Shown: positions 11,106 to 23,700 of the stretch, piece after piece
How the letters are laid out: every line of letters begins with the position of its first letter
Numbering within the stretch: the first letter of the stretch is position 1
Source of the DNA: Mytilus galloprovincialis
Taxonomy: Eukaryota; Mollusca; Bivalvia; Mytilida; Mytilidae
Reading direction: 5' to 3'
DNA: 64,000 nucleotides
Assembly: GCF_965363235.1 (NCBI RefSeq)
Contig: NC_134839.1
Location: 76,409,410-76,473,409 of the forward strand
Program-made: the position numbers and the translations under genes
The notes under the pieces: model-generated
What the model saw: only the letters and a program-made list of their open reading frames with translations
Told to the model about the DNA's origin: nothing
Database searches by the model: none

Positions 11106-11718
11106 TTTAGTTTTTAATGTTTTCTTGGCACCTTTTAGCTTTTATACGAAGGAACACTATCTCTTATTTTAAATCGATTCGATTTTAATATGAATCAAAA
11201 TAGACAGATAGATGAACCAAAATGTTTGCAACGAATATAAAGACATATAATTGTCTTAGTACCTCAGTATCTAATTGGTTTTACCCTTAAAGTCGTGACC
11301 TTACTTGCCATGAAATTCAGTAAAAATAGCATTTCGGAAAACTGCCATAAGCCATGCCCATATCTCAAATTGAAAATTCTCAAGTAGTAGATTCACTATG
11401 CACAAATCGATACAGATATTTACCTAAGATACTCTAGAAGATCAAAAAGTTTATTTATCGATTGGTATTATCTAATTTTAACTTTTCAAGTTAATGCAAC
11501 AAAAGAATGGAATGATTTTCTTTTTAGAAGGAACCAAGTCCCAATTGTCTGTAAATGAATTGAATTATTTATTGACTTTCTCCCCATTTGCAGCAGTTGA
11601 ATCGAATTTGAAGGCCCAAATGTACAAATCTATTATATGAACAATATTTCCTGAGAACTAGTTCGTTAAATACTCAGTATAAAAACTTCATCGCTAGCTG
11701 TATTACTGATATGACAAA

Positions 11719-11785
11719 ATGTTGGACAAACGGAATTTACTACTTATGTCATATTTCATTTTATTATGTAATTTCATAGAACATG
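11719..11785 (+). CDS. Lectin receptor exon 1 (signal peptide)
   Basis: ATG at 11719; encodes MLDKRNLLLMSYFILLCNFI plus EH, a clear leader. The donor GTGAGT follows a phase-1 G. Confidence 0.75.
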
Positions 11786-14700
11786 GTGAGTGAGTTATGT
11801 AAAATTGTAGTTAGCATCGAAGATAATTATTTTGAAGAAAGAGCAATGTTGGACATTTCCAAAGATAGACCATTAAAGTTTATCATACGATCCGTAGCCC
11901 GAATAATACGTTCGGACAGAGTATTACATCTATATGGACTGTCAGCGGATAGTTTAAATGTGTAAATTGACTAAAACGACTATTTATTCAAAGTTGAAGG
12001 CAAACGTTTGGAAAATAGACCTTTTTATATCATTAATTAATTCAGAAACCAATCCCAAAAATAATAGCTTTTCAGGGCTGTCCAAATTAATTCAATGCTA
12101 CCCCTCCCCCAATATCAATACAATGATGATTATTGAAAGATGTAGGAAACTGAACTTTAAACATGGAACAATTGTACATATTATAATGCGAACAACTTTT
12201 TGTTTTGTTCCAGGTCAGTGTGGAACTTTGGTTTTCTTTAGAAACAACAGAAAAAACTGGACAGATGCACGGATATTTTGTCAGAGCATTGCGATGGACT
12301 TAACGATAATCGAATCTTCAACAGAATTGACCAGAGTACAAAAATGTGTTGCTACAAATGGAGGGTATTTATAGTAAATCTAATTCTATATCATGGTAAT
12401 TACATGTAACTAAAATGTCAAAGGTGTTTACGCTTGGTAATTCTAAACTTTATTTTTGTTGAATTTGATATAATAAGAGCATTGATGCTGACATTGTAGG
12501 TCTCTTATAGTGGATAAAAAGGTAAATATATGAGAGTTAAAAAAAAAAAAAAAAAAAAAAAAACCCGACTAGTTGTTATGAACATGTTTTAAATGTTTCA
12601 ATCTTCAACTTATTGCTATATGATATCATAATTTTTAACTTTAATTTGTTAGTCTATTATGTACTAATAGTCAGTCTAACATTTCAGTTTTATTGGAGAT
12701 GCGTGGATTGGAGGATACTACGATGAAACCAATCATGTACATCGTTGGGTTGATTCTACTTCATTTAGTTGGACTAATTGGGAATCAACCGAGCCTGACT
12801 GTTTAGAAGGATCGTGTCTGACTGATCAAAATTGTGTCAGATTGAATACAGCATACGAGTTCAGAACAAGAGAATGTACCGTACAATACGACGTGCTTTG
12901 CGAGAAAGGTAATAGTAATTGTAATAGAAGGTCTGGATGCTTGAAATACTTTTGCACTTTATAGTTCCCAGCTAATGTCTTCATTCAGATCATAATACAT
13001 ACATTATTGAAATAGAATTTGCACTATCGTCGTCGGTATTATATATATATTGTTTTTGAATTTCAACACTTTAAAACATTTTTAGTATGTAGATAAAATC
13101 TAAAATGAAGATTACTCGAAATGCATCTAAAAGATGAGAAGTAGAATCATTATTGCAAAAATTAAATAAAGAAAAATCCTACAAATTTGTATAGCTGGAA
13201 GTCCTAAAAAGTATAAAAAACCCATTTAATTTAAAAAAAGAAGATGAGGTGTGATTACCAGTGAGACAACTCTTTACATGAGAACAAATGACACAGAAAC
13301 TATAGGTCACCGTACGGCCTTCAATAACGAACAAAGCCCAAACCGCATAGTCAGCTATGAAAGCTCCCGAAATAACAAATGTTAAAGAACTTACGGCCTA
13401 ATTTATATACATAAAAAAATGAACAAAAAATAAAAGTAACACAGCAGAAAACGACAGCCACTGATTTATAGGTTCCTGTCTTGGGACAGCAACTTATAGT
13501 ATAAATTATCATTAAGTACATATCCAACATCTAATGAATTTAGTGTGTAGACGCCATAAACAGTCAGAGAAAAATACAACCTTATGCAATGCAATGATAC
13601 AGGAATAGACAGATAGTAGATTATGTTTTTTGCAACAAAATTAAGTTACTTCTAATTTTCTGATAACAAAATCAATATTAATACCAATAAACAAATATTC
13701 AATGATCTAATTACAGTGTTGAATTGTTAACTTTTAGAATAAATTTATTTAAAGAGTCAATATGTTTACCAGGATCGTTTTTAAATTTACGGACACGGTA
13801 AACAACATCTCCGTAAAGACGAGGATGCCTTGTGCTGTACCGTTAGAAATAAATTTTGTACATGTACAACCAAACTTCACGACCAAATCTTTTTATCTAT
13901 GGAAGAATTTAGTAAAGGTTTTAAAGTAATTTGTGGTAACGAAATCCCTGGCGTAATAATTTGTCAGTTACACATAGATTACGTTCGTTAAATAAAAAAC
14001 CCGTCACAATAGACACGGAGATAGCGAACGACTATTCGTGAAATATAAACACCATAAGGCGGTTGTTCACTCTCCTTCTTATATAAACGAGCAAATCATT
14101 GAATGAATAAAACTACTGTGCTACGGAAGTGAAAGCAAGGTGCATTTTGGCTATGAGATCAGTATAGATATATCCAAGTTGATACAATATTCCAGAACTT
14201 CCAATTTTTTTCAAAGTGGTAAAGTTAAATCATCCCATCTAAAATTAACGGACGCCAACACAATTTGGATGACCGTATATTGAAAATCAGATGACAACAG
14301 CAGATTTGTTACAATTATCGTTACCACAATAGCAACATCTTTTCCTCGAAATAGACCTACCGAATTACACTTGAACAATTATCCGGCCACGTCCACTCTG
14401 TGTTTTTGTTAGATGTATTTCTATTTTTATCCATCTGTTGAGTTAGGCCTTTTCAACTGATTTATATAGTTTTGTTCTTATATTATTTTGTAACACTAAT
14501 GTCCCAGGTTAGGGGAGAGTCGGTGTCTTCAAACTAACACTGCCACATTGTGTGTGTGCCTGCCACAAGTCAGGAACCTGTAATTCAGTGAGTGTCATTG
14601 GTTACTGTGTAACATATTTGTTCATTATTTTGAACATAAATGACGCCGTTAGTTTTCTCGTATGATTTGTTTAATATTTACCTTTTGGGGCTTATTATAG

Positions 14701-17700
14701 CTGACTATGCGTTGCTCATTGTTCAAGGCCGTACGGTGACCGTCACATAAATATCAAATCATCAAAAGCTCAACATAGATCCAATTTAATCAAGCTCTAA
14801 ATAAACACCAGTTAAGAGCACTTGTCAATACCCTAAAGATATATTCTCAAAGTTCGGATTCAACACCACAATCTCTTATGTAAAATCATTAAAATATACA
14901 TCCAAACCTGTAACAATATACAATAACATAAACACATTTTTTTTGTTTCATATGTAAAATTCGAAGATGGGTTGTAATGTTGTTGTTCTGAAGAAAAAAA
15001 AGTTTACTTGTACTTCTCACGAATTTATAATCTTATATTCAACCAAGAAAATTTGCCTTTGCCTTTGTTTTTTTCTTTTGGCATTTAAAAACAAATCGAC
15101 GCAGAACTACAAAGAGGACAGTCAAAACGTATATGTCGAGCTAAACTGACACTGTCTTGGCAAAAAAAACCCCCCAAATAACAACTTCTGAAAACACTGC
15201 ATAGAAAACAATAAACTGAACAACACGAACCGTTTCAACATTTGAGGTGGTTTCGGGTTCCCTGGTAAGGTAAGGGGATCCTGCTTCACAAGTTACACCA
15301 TCATGCTGCTCATGGTGAGTACAAATTCAATGATGAGTTTAATTCGGTGATGTCACACCCATTTAAAGTGGTCGGATTTGTGGTTCAAATGAAAATGATG
15401 TTTTAGATTTAGGAAGATGTGATATGAGAGCAAATGATCGCAAATGAGACAACTCTCCATCCAAGTCACCATTTATAAAAGTAAACCATTATAGGTCAAG
15501 GTAAGGTCTTCTACACAGAGCCTAGGCTCACATCGAACAGCAAGCTATAAAGGGCCCCAAAAATTACTAGTGTATAACCATTCAAACGGGTAAACCAACG
15601 GTCTAATCTATATGAAAAACGTTTTTTTAATAATTCATAATTAGAAAGTTCTCTATCATTGCTGCCTACCTTTTATTTCATAATCACACAGTTGATTGTA
15701 ATTAATAAACATACATGTAAGCAAACTACCAAATATAAAACATACTATGTTTTGCAGGGGATCAATTTAATATACATATTTATGAATTCAGATGATGGCC
15801 TTCTTAACTGTGTTGATCCAAGTACAGCATCTATGACATCAACTACTAAAACGCCTGTAAATAAAGTAGGTATTATTCTTGTTTATTTTCAATAAAAATC
15901 TCTCAAAGGTAAGAAACAAAATGTTTCATTTTAGTTTAAAGATGTGATTGTAACTATTTACTTGTTAAAGATTTGGGGGTAAGCTGATTATCTACACAAA
16001 AAAAAAATGTAATGTTACAATCGGTTTCTGAATATGAAGAAAGATGAATGTAGGAATAGTGGTTATCAAACGGCGAACAAACGAACATGAAACTTCTCCA
16101 ATTCAGGCGCCTGTCATTCGTCGGGTGGTTAGCTTTGTTGATGTCTGTTATATTTGTATTTCGATTATTAATTTGTCATGAATCAGGCTATTGAGTATTT
16201 CGTTTGAATTGTTTCATATTTGTCATGTCATGACTCAATGCCTTTATAGCTGATTGTACCGTTAACGTTTTTCTCATTGTAGAAGGTCATATTGTAATCT
16301 ATAACAACCGTATCAATTACACGGAATTTTTTTTATACTTGTCTCACTGGCAATTATAACATTTCTTCATCTGTTAGAACATACTTCAAACGAAATAAAG
16401 AAGTTCAGTGAATTGTTTTTATTTATATACATTTTTACTAATTTTTATATATCATGAACACGGCCACCAATCCAACTAAGTCATAAACAAATCATATGAA
16501 AGCATGTGCGTTAATCCGACTTCCGAGTATGCAGAAGAAGTAATGGACAATCAAGAATTTCAATACATTCGTAAGGTAATTCACCTATTTATATCATAAG
16601 CTTTATACTTTTCAAAAAACCGAGAATGTCATTCAACCTTTTATTTTTTTTAACTTTGTTGTACATTGAGTATCATTTTTACTAAAGATTATCTCCCGGT
16701 GAATAACGATACAATCTGCACAAAATTCTTACCGACTTCTCATGTTATTTGTTTATAAGACATGAGTACTGGTAAATGTAATAAACAATGTGATATATAA
16801 ATCAATTATGCGTTGCGAGGTGTGTATATATTTCTTTATTATCATTTTATCGATATAAAACTAGGAGGATACGATTTGAACGTATCATATATGAATGAAA
16901 CGTACCAAGTATGAGTTGATGGTAACGTAAAAACACACTACGAAAAAACTTAGATCATAAAATTGCTCTTACTATAATGTAGTTACACATCTCAATAATC
17001 CAGCTTTCTAATAAAATAAAACCCATCTTTATATTTGTAATGCTTGCTGAACGGAAGGACGGACAAACGGATTCCTCCACTTTATTTGTCCGGTGTAAAG
17101 AAAAGGAGTTTAATTGCTTTTAAAAAGATACAATAATTTGACGTTTTTGCAACAACAAAAAAATACATTTTAGATCCGTCACTAGTTTTCGCTTTGCATT
17201 TTGACTCATTCTGTTTTAATCTAGAATTCTATTTAAATACATTCGTATTCAACGTACTTCTTTTATAATTATAGAGAGCTAAAAATGTTTCTTGTCCAAT
17301 GTTGGTTATTTGATTATTTTTATCGTTTGTTTGCTGTCTCATTTTGTTAACTTTCATCAAAGACATCCATTTCTTTATATAAGGGTCTGGTTGAGAGGTT
17401 ATTTACTATTCCGAGCGAGTATTCTTATTTTTGTAAACATTGTTATTAGATTGTTAGAAGCTGTGAAACTTCGATGACTTCATTTAATGAATTTAGGAAG
17501 AGAATATTTATATATGATATGCAGGTTGCTAACTTGTTTATAACGATAAATAGCAAAAAGTAAGATCACAAAATACTGAACTAAGAGGAAAATCAATTCG
17601 GAAAGTCCATAATCACATGGCAAAATCAAATAACAAAACGCATCAAAAACGATTGGACAAGAACTGTCATATTCCTGACTTGGTACAGGCTTTTTTAAAT

Positions 17701-20700
17701 GTAGAAAATGGTGGATTAAACCTGGTTTTATAGCACTTACCCTCTCACTTTGATGAAAGTCTCGTCAAATTCCGTTATATTTACATTGATGCGTAAACTA
17801 AACAGACACAATAAATAAAATATTCAAAACATGGGTACATCAGTCATCATCGTATAACAATTTTAAAAGGGACAATTTAACAGAACACAAAATCATCTAT
17901 CTACAAATACATTCATTGATTTGTGTGTCTGAGTTCAGAAAATGTTTTTATACGTCACATACATTTGTCGTTCAATGTGCATGCAAACAATTTTAAAATT
18001 TACATAGACAATGTTAGCATGTAGGGTTAATAAATCAAAAGTATGTAAGAATAAATATCAGAAATGGACCGAGATTGAAAATAGTCCAAAAGTTGTATAT
18101 AGAATTTATAAGAATCCACAAATAGTTAATTCCACTATCAGTCATCATTGTATAACAATTTTAAAAGGAACAATTTAACAGAAAACAAAAACATCTATCT
18201 ACAAACACATTCATTGAATTGAGTGTCTGACGTCAGAAAATTTTCAACCTCACATAAATTTGTCGTTCAATGTGCATACAATCAATTTTAAAATTTACAT
18301 AGGCAATGTTAGCATAAAGGGTTAAAAAATCAAAAGTATGTAAGAATAAATTTCAGAAATAGACCGAGATTGAAAATAGTCCAAAAGTTATATACAGAAT
18401 TTATATATAGATGCGTACAATAATTATTTGCATTTCCAGGCAAATAGTTTTGATCTGCGTTTTTCATTAAATAAAATGGATTGTTTTGCTAGCTCAGTTT
18501 TCGACTATGAGTTTTCTTTTCTTGTTGAAGGCTTCCAGTAAACATTCCGGTTTTCGGTAAGAAAACTGGCAATCCCAGTCAACTAAAATAGAAGTCGAGC
18601 GCATCCACCTAATGAAATGATTCATAATTAACATTGAAATTGTGTAAAAGAACATCATCATGTTCGTTACTAAAATATCCCTTTCTTAATCATACTCGTT
18701 ACTTTTAAGTCATACATGGTCCTTCTTAACCATACATTTTCAATTTTGTTGCGATAATTTGATAATTAGTACAATTATAAAGTGTTTTGCTTTCTATAAT
18801 TAATCTATATATTACACCGATCAATAAATGTACCAGTACTCATACATAGCGTGTCTTATTAACAAATAACATAAGATGTCGGTAAGAATTTCGTGCACAT
18901 TGTATCGTTATTCACCGGTAGAAAAGCTGAAGTAAAAATACTACTCAATGTACAACAAAGTTGTGATAACATATGAAGGAAAACAAAATAAAGGGTCGAA
19001 TGACATTCTCGTTTTTAAAAAAAAATATAAAGTTTATGATATAAATAGGTGTCTTACCTTGTGAATGTTTGTTAATTACTTCTACTGCATACTCGGAAGT
19101 CAGATTAACGCAATTGCTTTCATATTATTTGTGTATGACTTAGTTGGATTGGTGGCCGTGTTGAAGCGAGTGGAAAGTCTACATACAATGTAAATAAATT
19201 CAACACATTTATACAAAATCAAGACGAACTAACAGTAGCGAAAAAAGTAAAATACATTGGTATATCTGCATTTGTGTTTGCCTGAATAATAGGAAATATT
19301 GTAAATAGGAAAGTAAAATGAATGCAAAAATGAAGTGGCTTTAAATTGAATACTACTGTGTCTTGTTAACGAAACCCTTTATAAAGTGGATTGCACTGGC
19401 AACCAAAAACCTACTCTGGCACATCTCAAACGCAGAATACTTGAGGTTGAATTTCTATGAATATAGACGATGCAATTTCCCATAAGTACTCCCTTTGTGA
19501 CTAAAACTGTGCCACTTTTACTATGACATGTCTTAAAAATTATATCCAAGAATGGAAAATTCATATTTATTCAGTACAATTTCAAAGTTCATAACATAGG
19601 GCTATGCGGTATATTTTTTTTTAGAGTTCAAACTTGTACTAAAATTTTGTACTACCCCTATTTTCATTTTGTGTCTACTTTAGAATTCAATTTTCACCGA
19701 AACAATATGTTTTTATGCTGGTTACATTTCCAAGTTATGTCTCTATGAGATGAAACATAAAGATCATATAAAAGAACCCGTATGTAAACAAAATTTAATA
19801 TCTTTGAACATCATATATCTCCCAAAAGAGGCGTGGTTGGAGCAAAAACTGTTTTTGCAAAGTGCAGCCTTTAGGCTTTTGTCAAGTTTTTCAAATAACT
19901 CTGGATACCTACGTTGTTTATCATCTTAATTAATAACGTGTTAAAGTATCCCGTCATTGTGTCAGTGAAAATGGCTGTGAATTTAAAATTGAAAAAATAA
20001 AATGTGTAAATATTAGGATTATATCCGTATTCATATGTGTAAAATGAACTAATTGTGATCGAAAACATCATGTTGAGATGCCGAGAAGAAAACATAAGAA
20101 TCCAAGGCGAGGAAAAAAGTATAAATATGAGTTTTCTTCTTCTTCTTCTTCTTCTTCTTCTTCGGATCAGTCAGGGCTAATGGACAAAAGACAATGTACT
20201 AACAAAACCGAGAATAACAAGGTATGTTTTAACACTACAAGTGACAACAGTTCAGTCACCGATCAAAACTTTACAATGAATAACTCAGTTCAAGGATTGC
20301 GATACACAACACCAATGACCAGCTCACCAAATCCTGGGATTCAACCTTATCAAAACGTTTTACCGTACCCACCACCACCCTTCACAATGCAACACGCACA
20401 GCACCCTGATTCTGTCGAGATTGATACATGTACTTTGTTAAAAGAGATATGTGAGCGTATAGGAAGAGTTGAATTAAAACTAAACACCCTTGATAAAATA
20501 GAAAGCCGTTTAGATAAAATAGACACAAAACATAAACAGATGGATAGTGAAATTTCAAACTGCAAAGATAGAATCGGTTATCTTGAGCAAAGCGTTCAGT
20601 TCTTATCAGACGTAAAAGACGAACATACAGCTCTCAAGACAAAAGTAGACTACCTAAGTAATGGTATCGAGTCAACAAAAACAGACAATAAAATTGTTCG

Positions 20701-23700
20701 TGATAAGATAGAATCTATAGAGTCACAAAGTTTGCAACAAAATCTGCTGTTTTTTGCAATAGAAGAAAAGTTCGAAAAAGTAGTGGTACACGATGAAGAA
20801 AAGGGGGGTGCAACGGGACAAAAAGGTAAAACTGTACAGCCTATAGACGACGAAATTTGTGTGGAAACGATTTTAGACTTTTGTGAGAAGAAACTTGCGA
20901 TAAAAGATGCTAAAACAAAAATAAAGCTGGAACGAGCATATCGATTAGGAAAACCAAGTGCGGAGGCTACTAAACCTGGGCCGATTGTTGTTAAATTTTG
21001 TGAAATGTCTGACCGCGAGTACGTTCGCAGTGTTTCAAGTCGCTTGAAGGACACAAATTATGGTATCAGTCCGCATTATCCAAAAGATGTATTAGAAAAA
21101 AGGAAAAAACTTATTCCGAAAATGCTTGAAGAGCGCAAAAACAAAAACAAGGCTTATCTAGTTGGAGATAAGTTATATGTAAACGGCAACCTATGGCAAG
21201 GATAGGGGTATTCGGAGTTTGATTTCAAAGAAAACAGTAAAAAACCCAAGTCTCACATCAATGCATTACTTAAGTTATGTTCATGGAATATTTCAAAAGG
21301 TTTATTGAGAAAACTTAAAGATAAAGAATTCCTACAGATGGTAAACAAATTTGATATATTGTGTTTAAATGAATGTTGGGTAAAATGTCCAGAAGAATTC
21401 GACTTATTGGGTTATGAAAAAGAATACATAGTCAGGAAAAAAAGTAACGGGGGAGGTGTTATTGTGTTTTATAAAAAATGGTTAAACCCTTTTATTACAT
21501 TTGTAAAGAGCTGTGTTGATTGTATGATTTGGTTCAAAATTGATAAAAGTATTTTGTGTGATAATACCGATTTATATATTTGTTCTATATATATGCCTCC
21601 ATATAAAAATGTGTACTATCGTAAATATGACATAGATGTATTTGATAACCTACAAGAACATATAGAAATGTTCAGTAACAGGTAATGTGGCCGTTATAGG
21701 TGATCTAAACAGTCGCGTAGGTCAAGAACCCGACAACATAACAGGTGATGTAATAGACAAACAATTACAAGACAACATTTCTTTCATTAATTATGTAAAT
21801 GATGATGTATTTTTAAACAGACAATCGGAAGATATCAAACCACCTAATAATTTTGGCCAACGCATCTTGCAGTTATGTAAAAACTCTGGGCTACGTATTT
21901 GTAATGGAAGATTTGGTAAAGAAAGTCAGAAAATAACATTTAACAATAAGAATGGGTGTAGTGTAATAGACTATATGTTAATTTCACAGAATAGTATGTT
22001 CAATGTTATTAATAGTTTTTCTGTTGGATCGTTTAATCATTTCTCTTGTCATGCACCACTAGAAGTTGATTTTAATCTTACTGATAATGTTGTTAATAAA
22101 GACCAGTGTAATTGTATTAACCATGTTTGTGATATTTTTAAATGGAACGAGGGGTGCGAAGATCAAATCAGAGACAGTTTATTGTTGAACGCTCAACAAT
22201 TTGAACACTTACTCACAAATATAGACGAAATTAGCGATATTGATTGTTGCGTGGAAGAATTGAATAAACTTTTGAAAGATATATTCGAGCAATACACAAA
22301 GTCAGAAGTGAAATACAAAAAACATTGTGACTCCTGCCCTACAAGTAGTAAAACACGTGACCAAAAAGATGATAAACCGTGGTTTACAGACGAATGTAAA
22401 AGTTTATACAGAGACTATTTACGAGCTATGGTGGATTTTAATAGATACCGGTCGAATGAAAATAGACTACGTTTTAATTTAGCCAAACAAAGATACAAAC
22501 GATTGGAAAATCAACTGAAAAGACAATATAAAAACCAGCAGGGTGATATGTTATCTAAATTATGTAAAAATAACCCTAAATGATTTTACAGGAAATTTAA
22601 AAAGTGCAAAAAAACTATTACCCATACGCTTACTGTAGAAGAATTTGAAAAACATTTTAAAAACCTGATTTCAAAAGATGTCACCACAGAGGATCATCAT
22701 AGTGATTCAATCCCAGAGGTCGTATATGAAGAATTAGACTCTTCTTTCACAGACTTGGAACTTGACACTTCTATTAAATATTTAAAACGTGATAAATCCA
22801 CTGGATATGACAATATTATGAACGAATATTTATTAACGAGCAGAAACTTTATCAAACCAGTATTGTGTAAACTGTTTAACCGTATATTGAGTGCTGGCGA
22901 TTTTCCAGAAATATGGGTAAACAACATTATAATACCAGTTTTCAAAAAAGGACCAGTAGACGACCCTGGCAACTATCGTGGTATTTCTCTTGTATCACAT
23001 GTGGGTAAACTGTGCACATCAATTATTAACACCAGGCTTACCAAATGGAGCGAAAAACACAATATAATAACCGATGCACAGTTTGGATTTAAACCGGGTT
23101 ATGGAACAACTGACGCCATCTTCGCACTCCATTCTCTAATTTCTAAGTCTTTGCGAAGTGGAAAACGATTTTATTGTTGTTTCATAGACTATAAAAAAGC
23201 GTTTGATAGTGTGTCTCATTTCAAATTGTGGTTAAGATTAATCAGATGTGGTATAAGTGGAAACTTATTAACTGTTATTAAATCTATGTATGCCAAAATT
23301 AAATGTTGTATTAAACTGGAAGGAAATTTTTCAAATTTCTTCCAAAGTAATGTTGGTTTGATGCAAGGAGAATCATTATCTCCTTTTTTATATTCTTTGT
23401 ATATTAATGACATTGAAAATGAACTTTTAAGCCAAGGTTGTCAGTCATATGAGTTAAAGATGCTCAATTTATATTTGCTAATGTATGCAGATGATACAGT
23501 TCTTTTTAGTGAAACTATTGATGGTTTACAAAAAATGATAGACAGTGTAGACATATATTCTAGAGAGTATGATTTGGATATTAACTTGTCTAAAATCAAA
23601 ATTGTTGTGTTTAGAAATAGAGGCCTCGTTAAAGCGACTGAAAAATGGTACTTAAATGGTGTTGATATTGAATTATGTGATGAATTTACATATCTTGGTC

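Noticed and set aside
11783-12374. Plus-strand open frames of 60 and 138 codons as separate genes
   Set aside because: The first is intron 1 read-through. The second mixes intron sequence with lectin exon 2, whose splice sites define the real coding part.
20350-21054. Minus-strand open frames of 71 and 134 codons
   Set aside because: Shadows of LINE ORF1, which has a domain structure and uninterrupted frame on plus.
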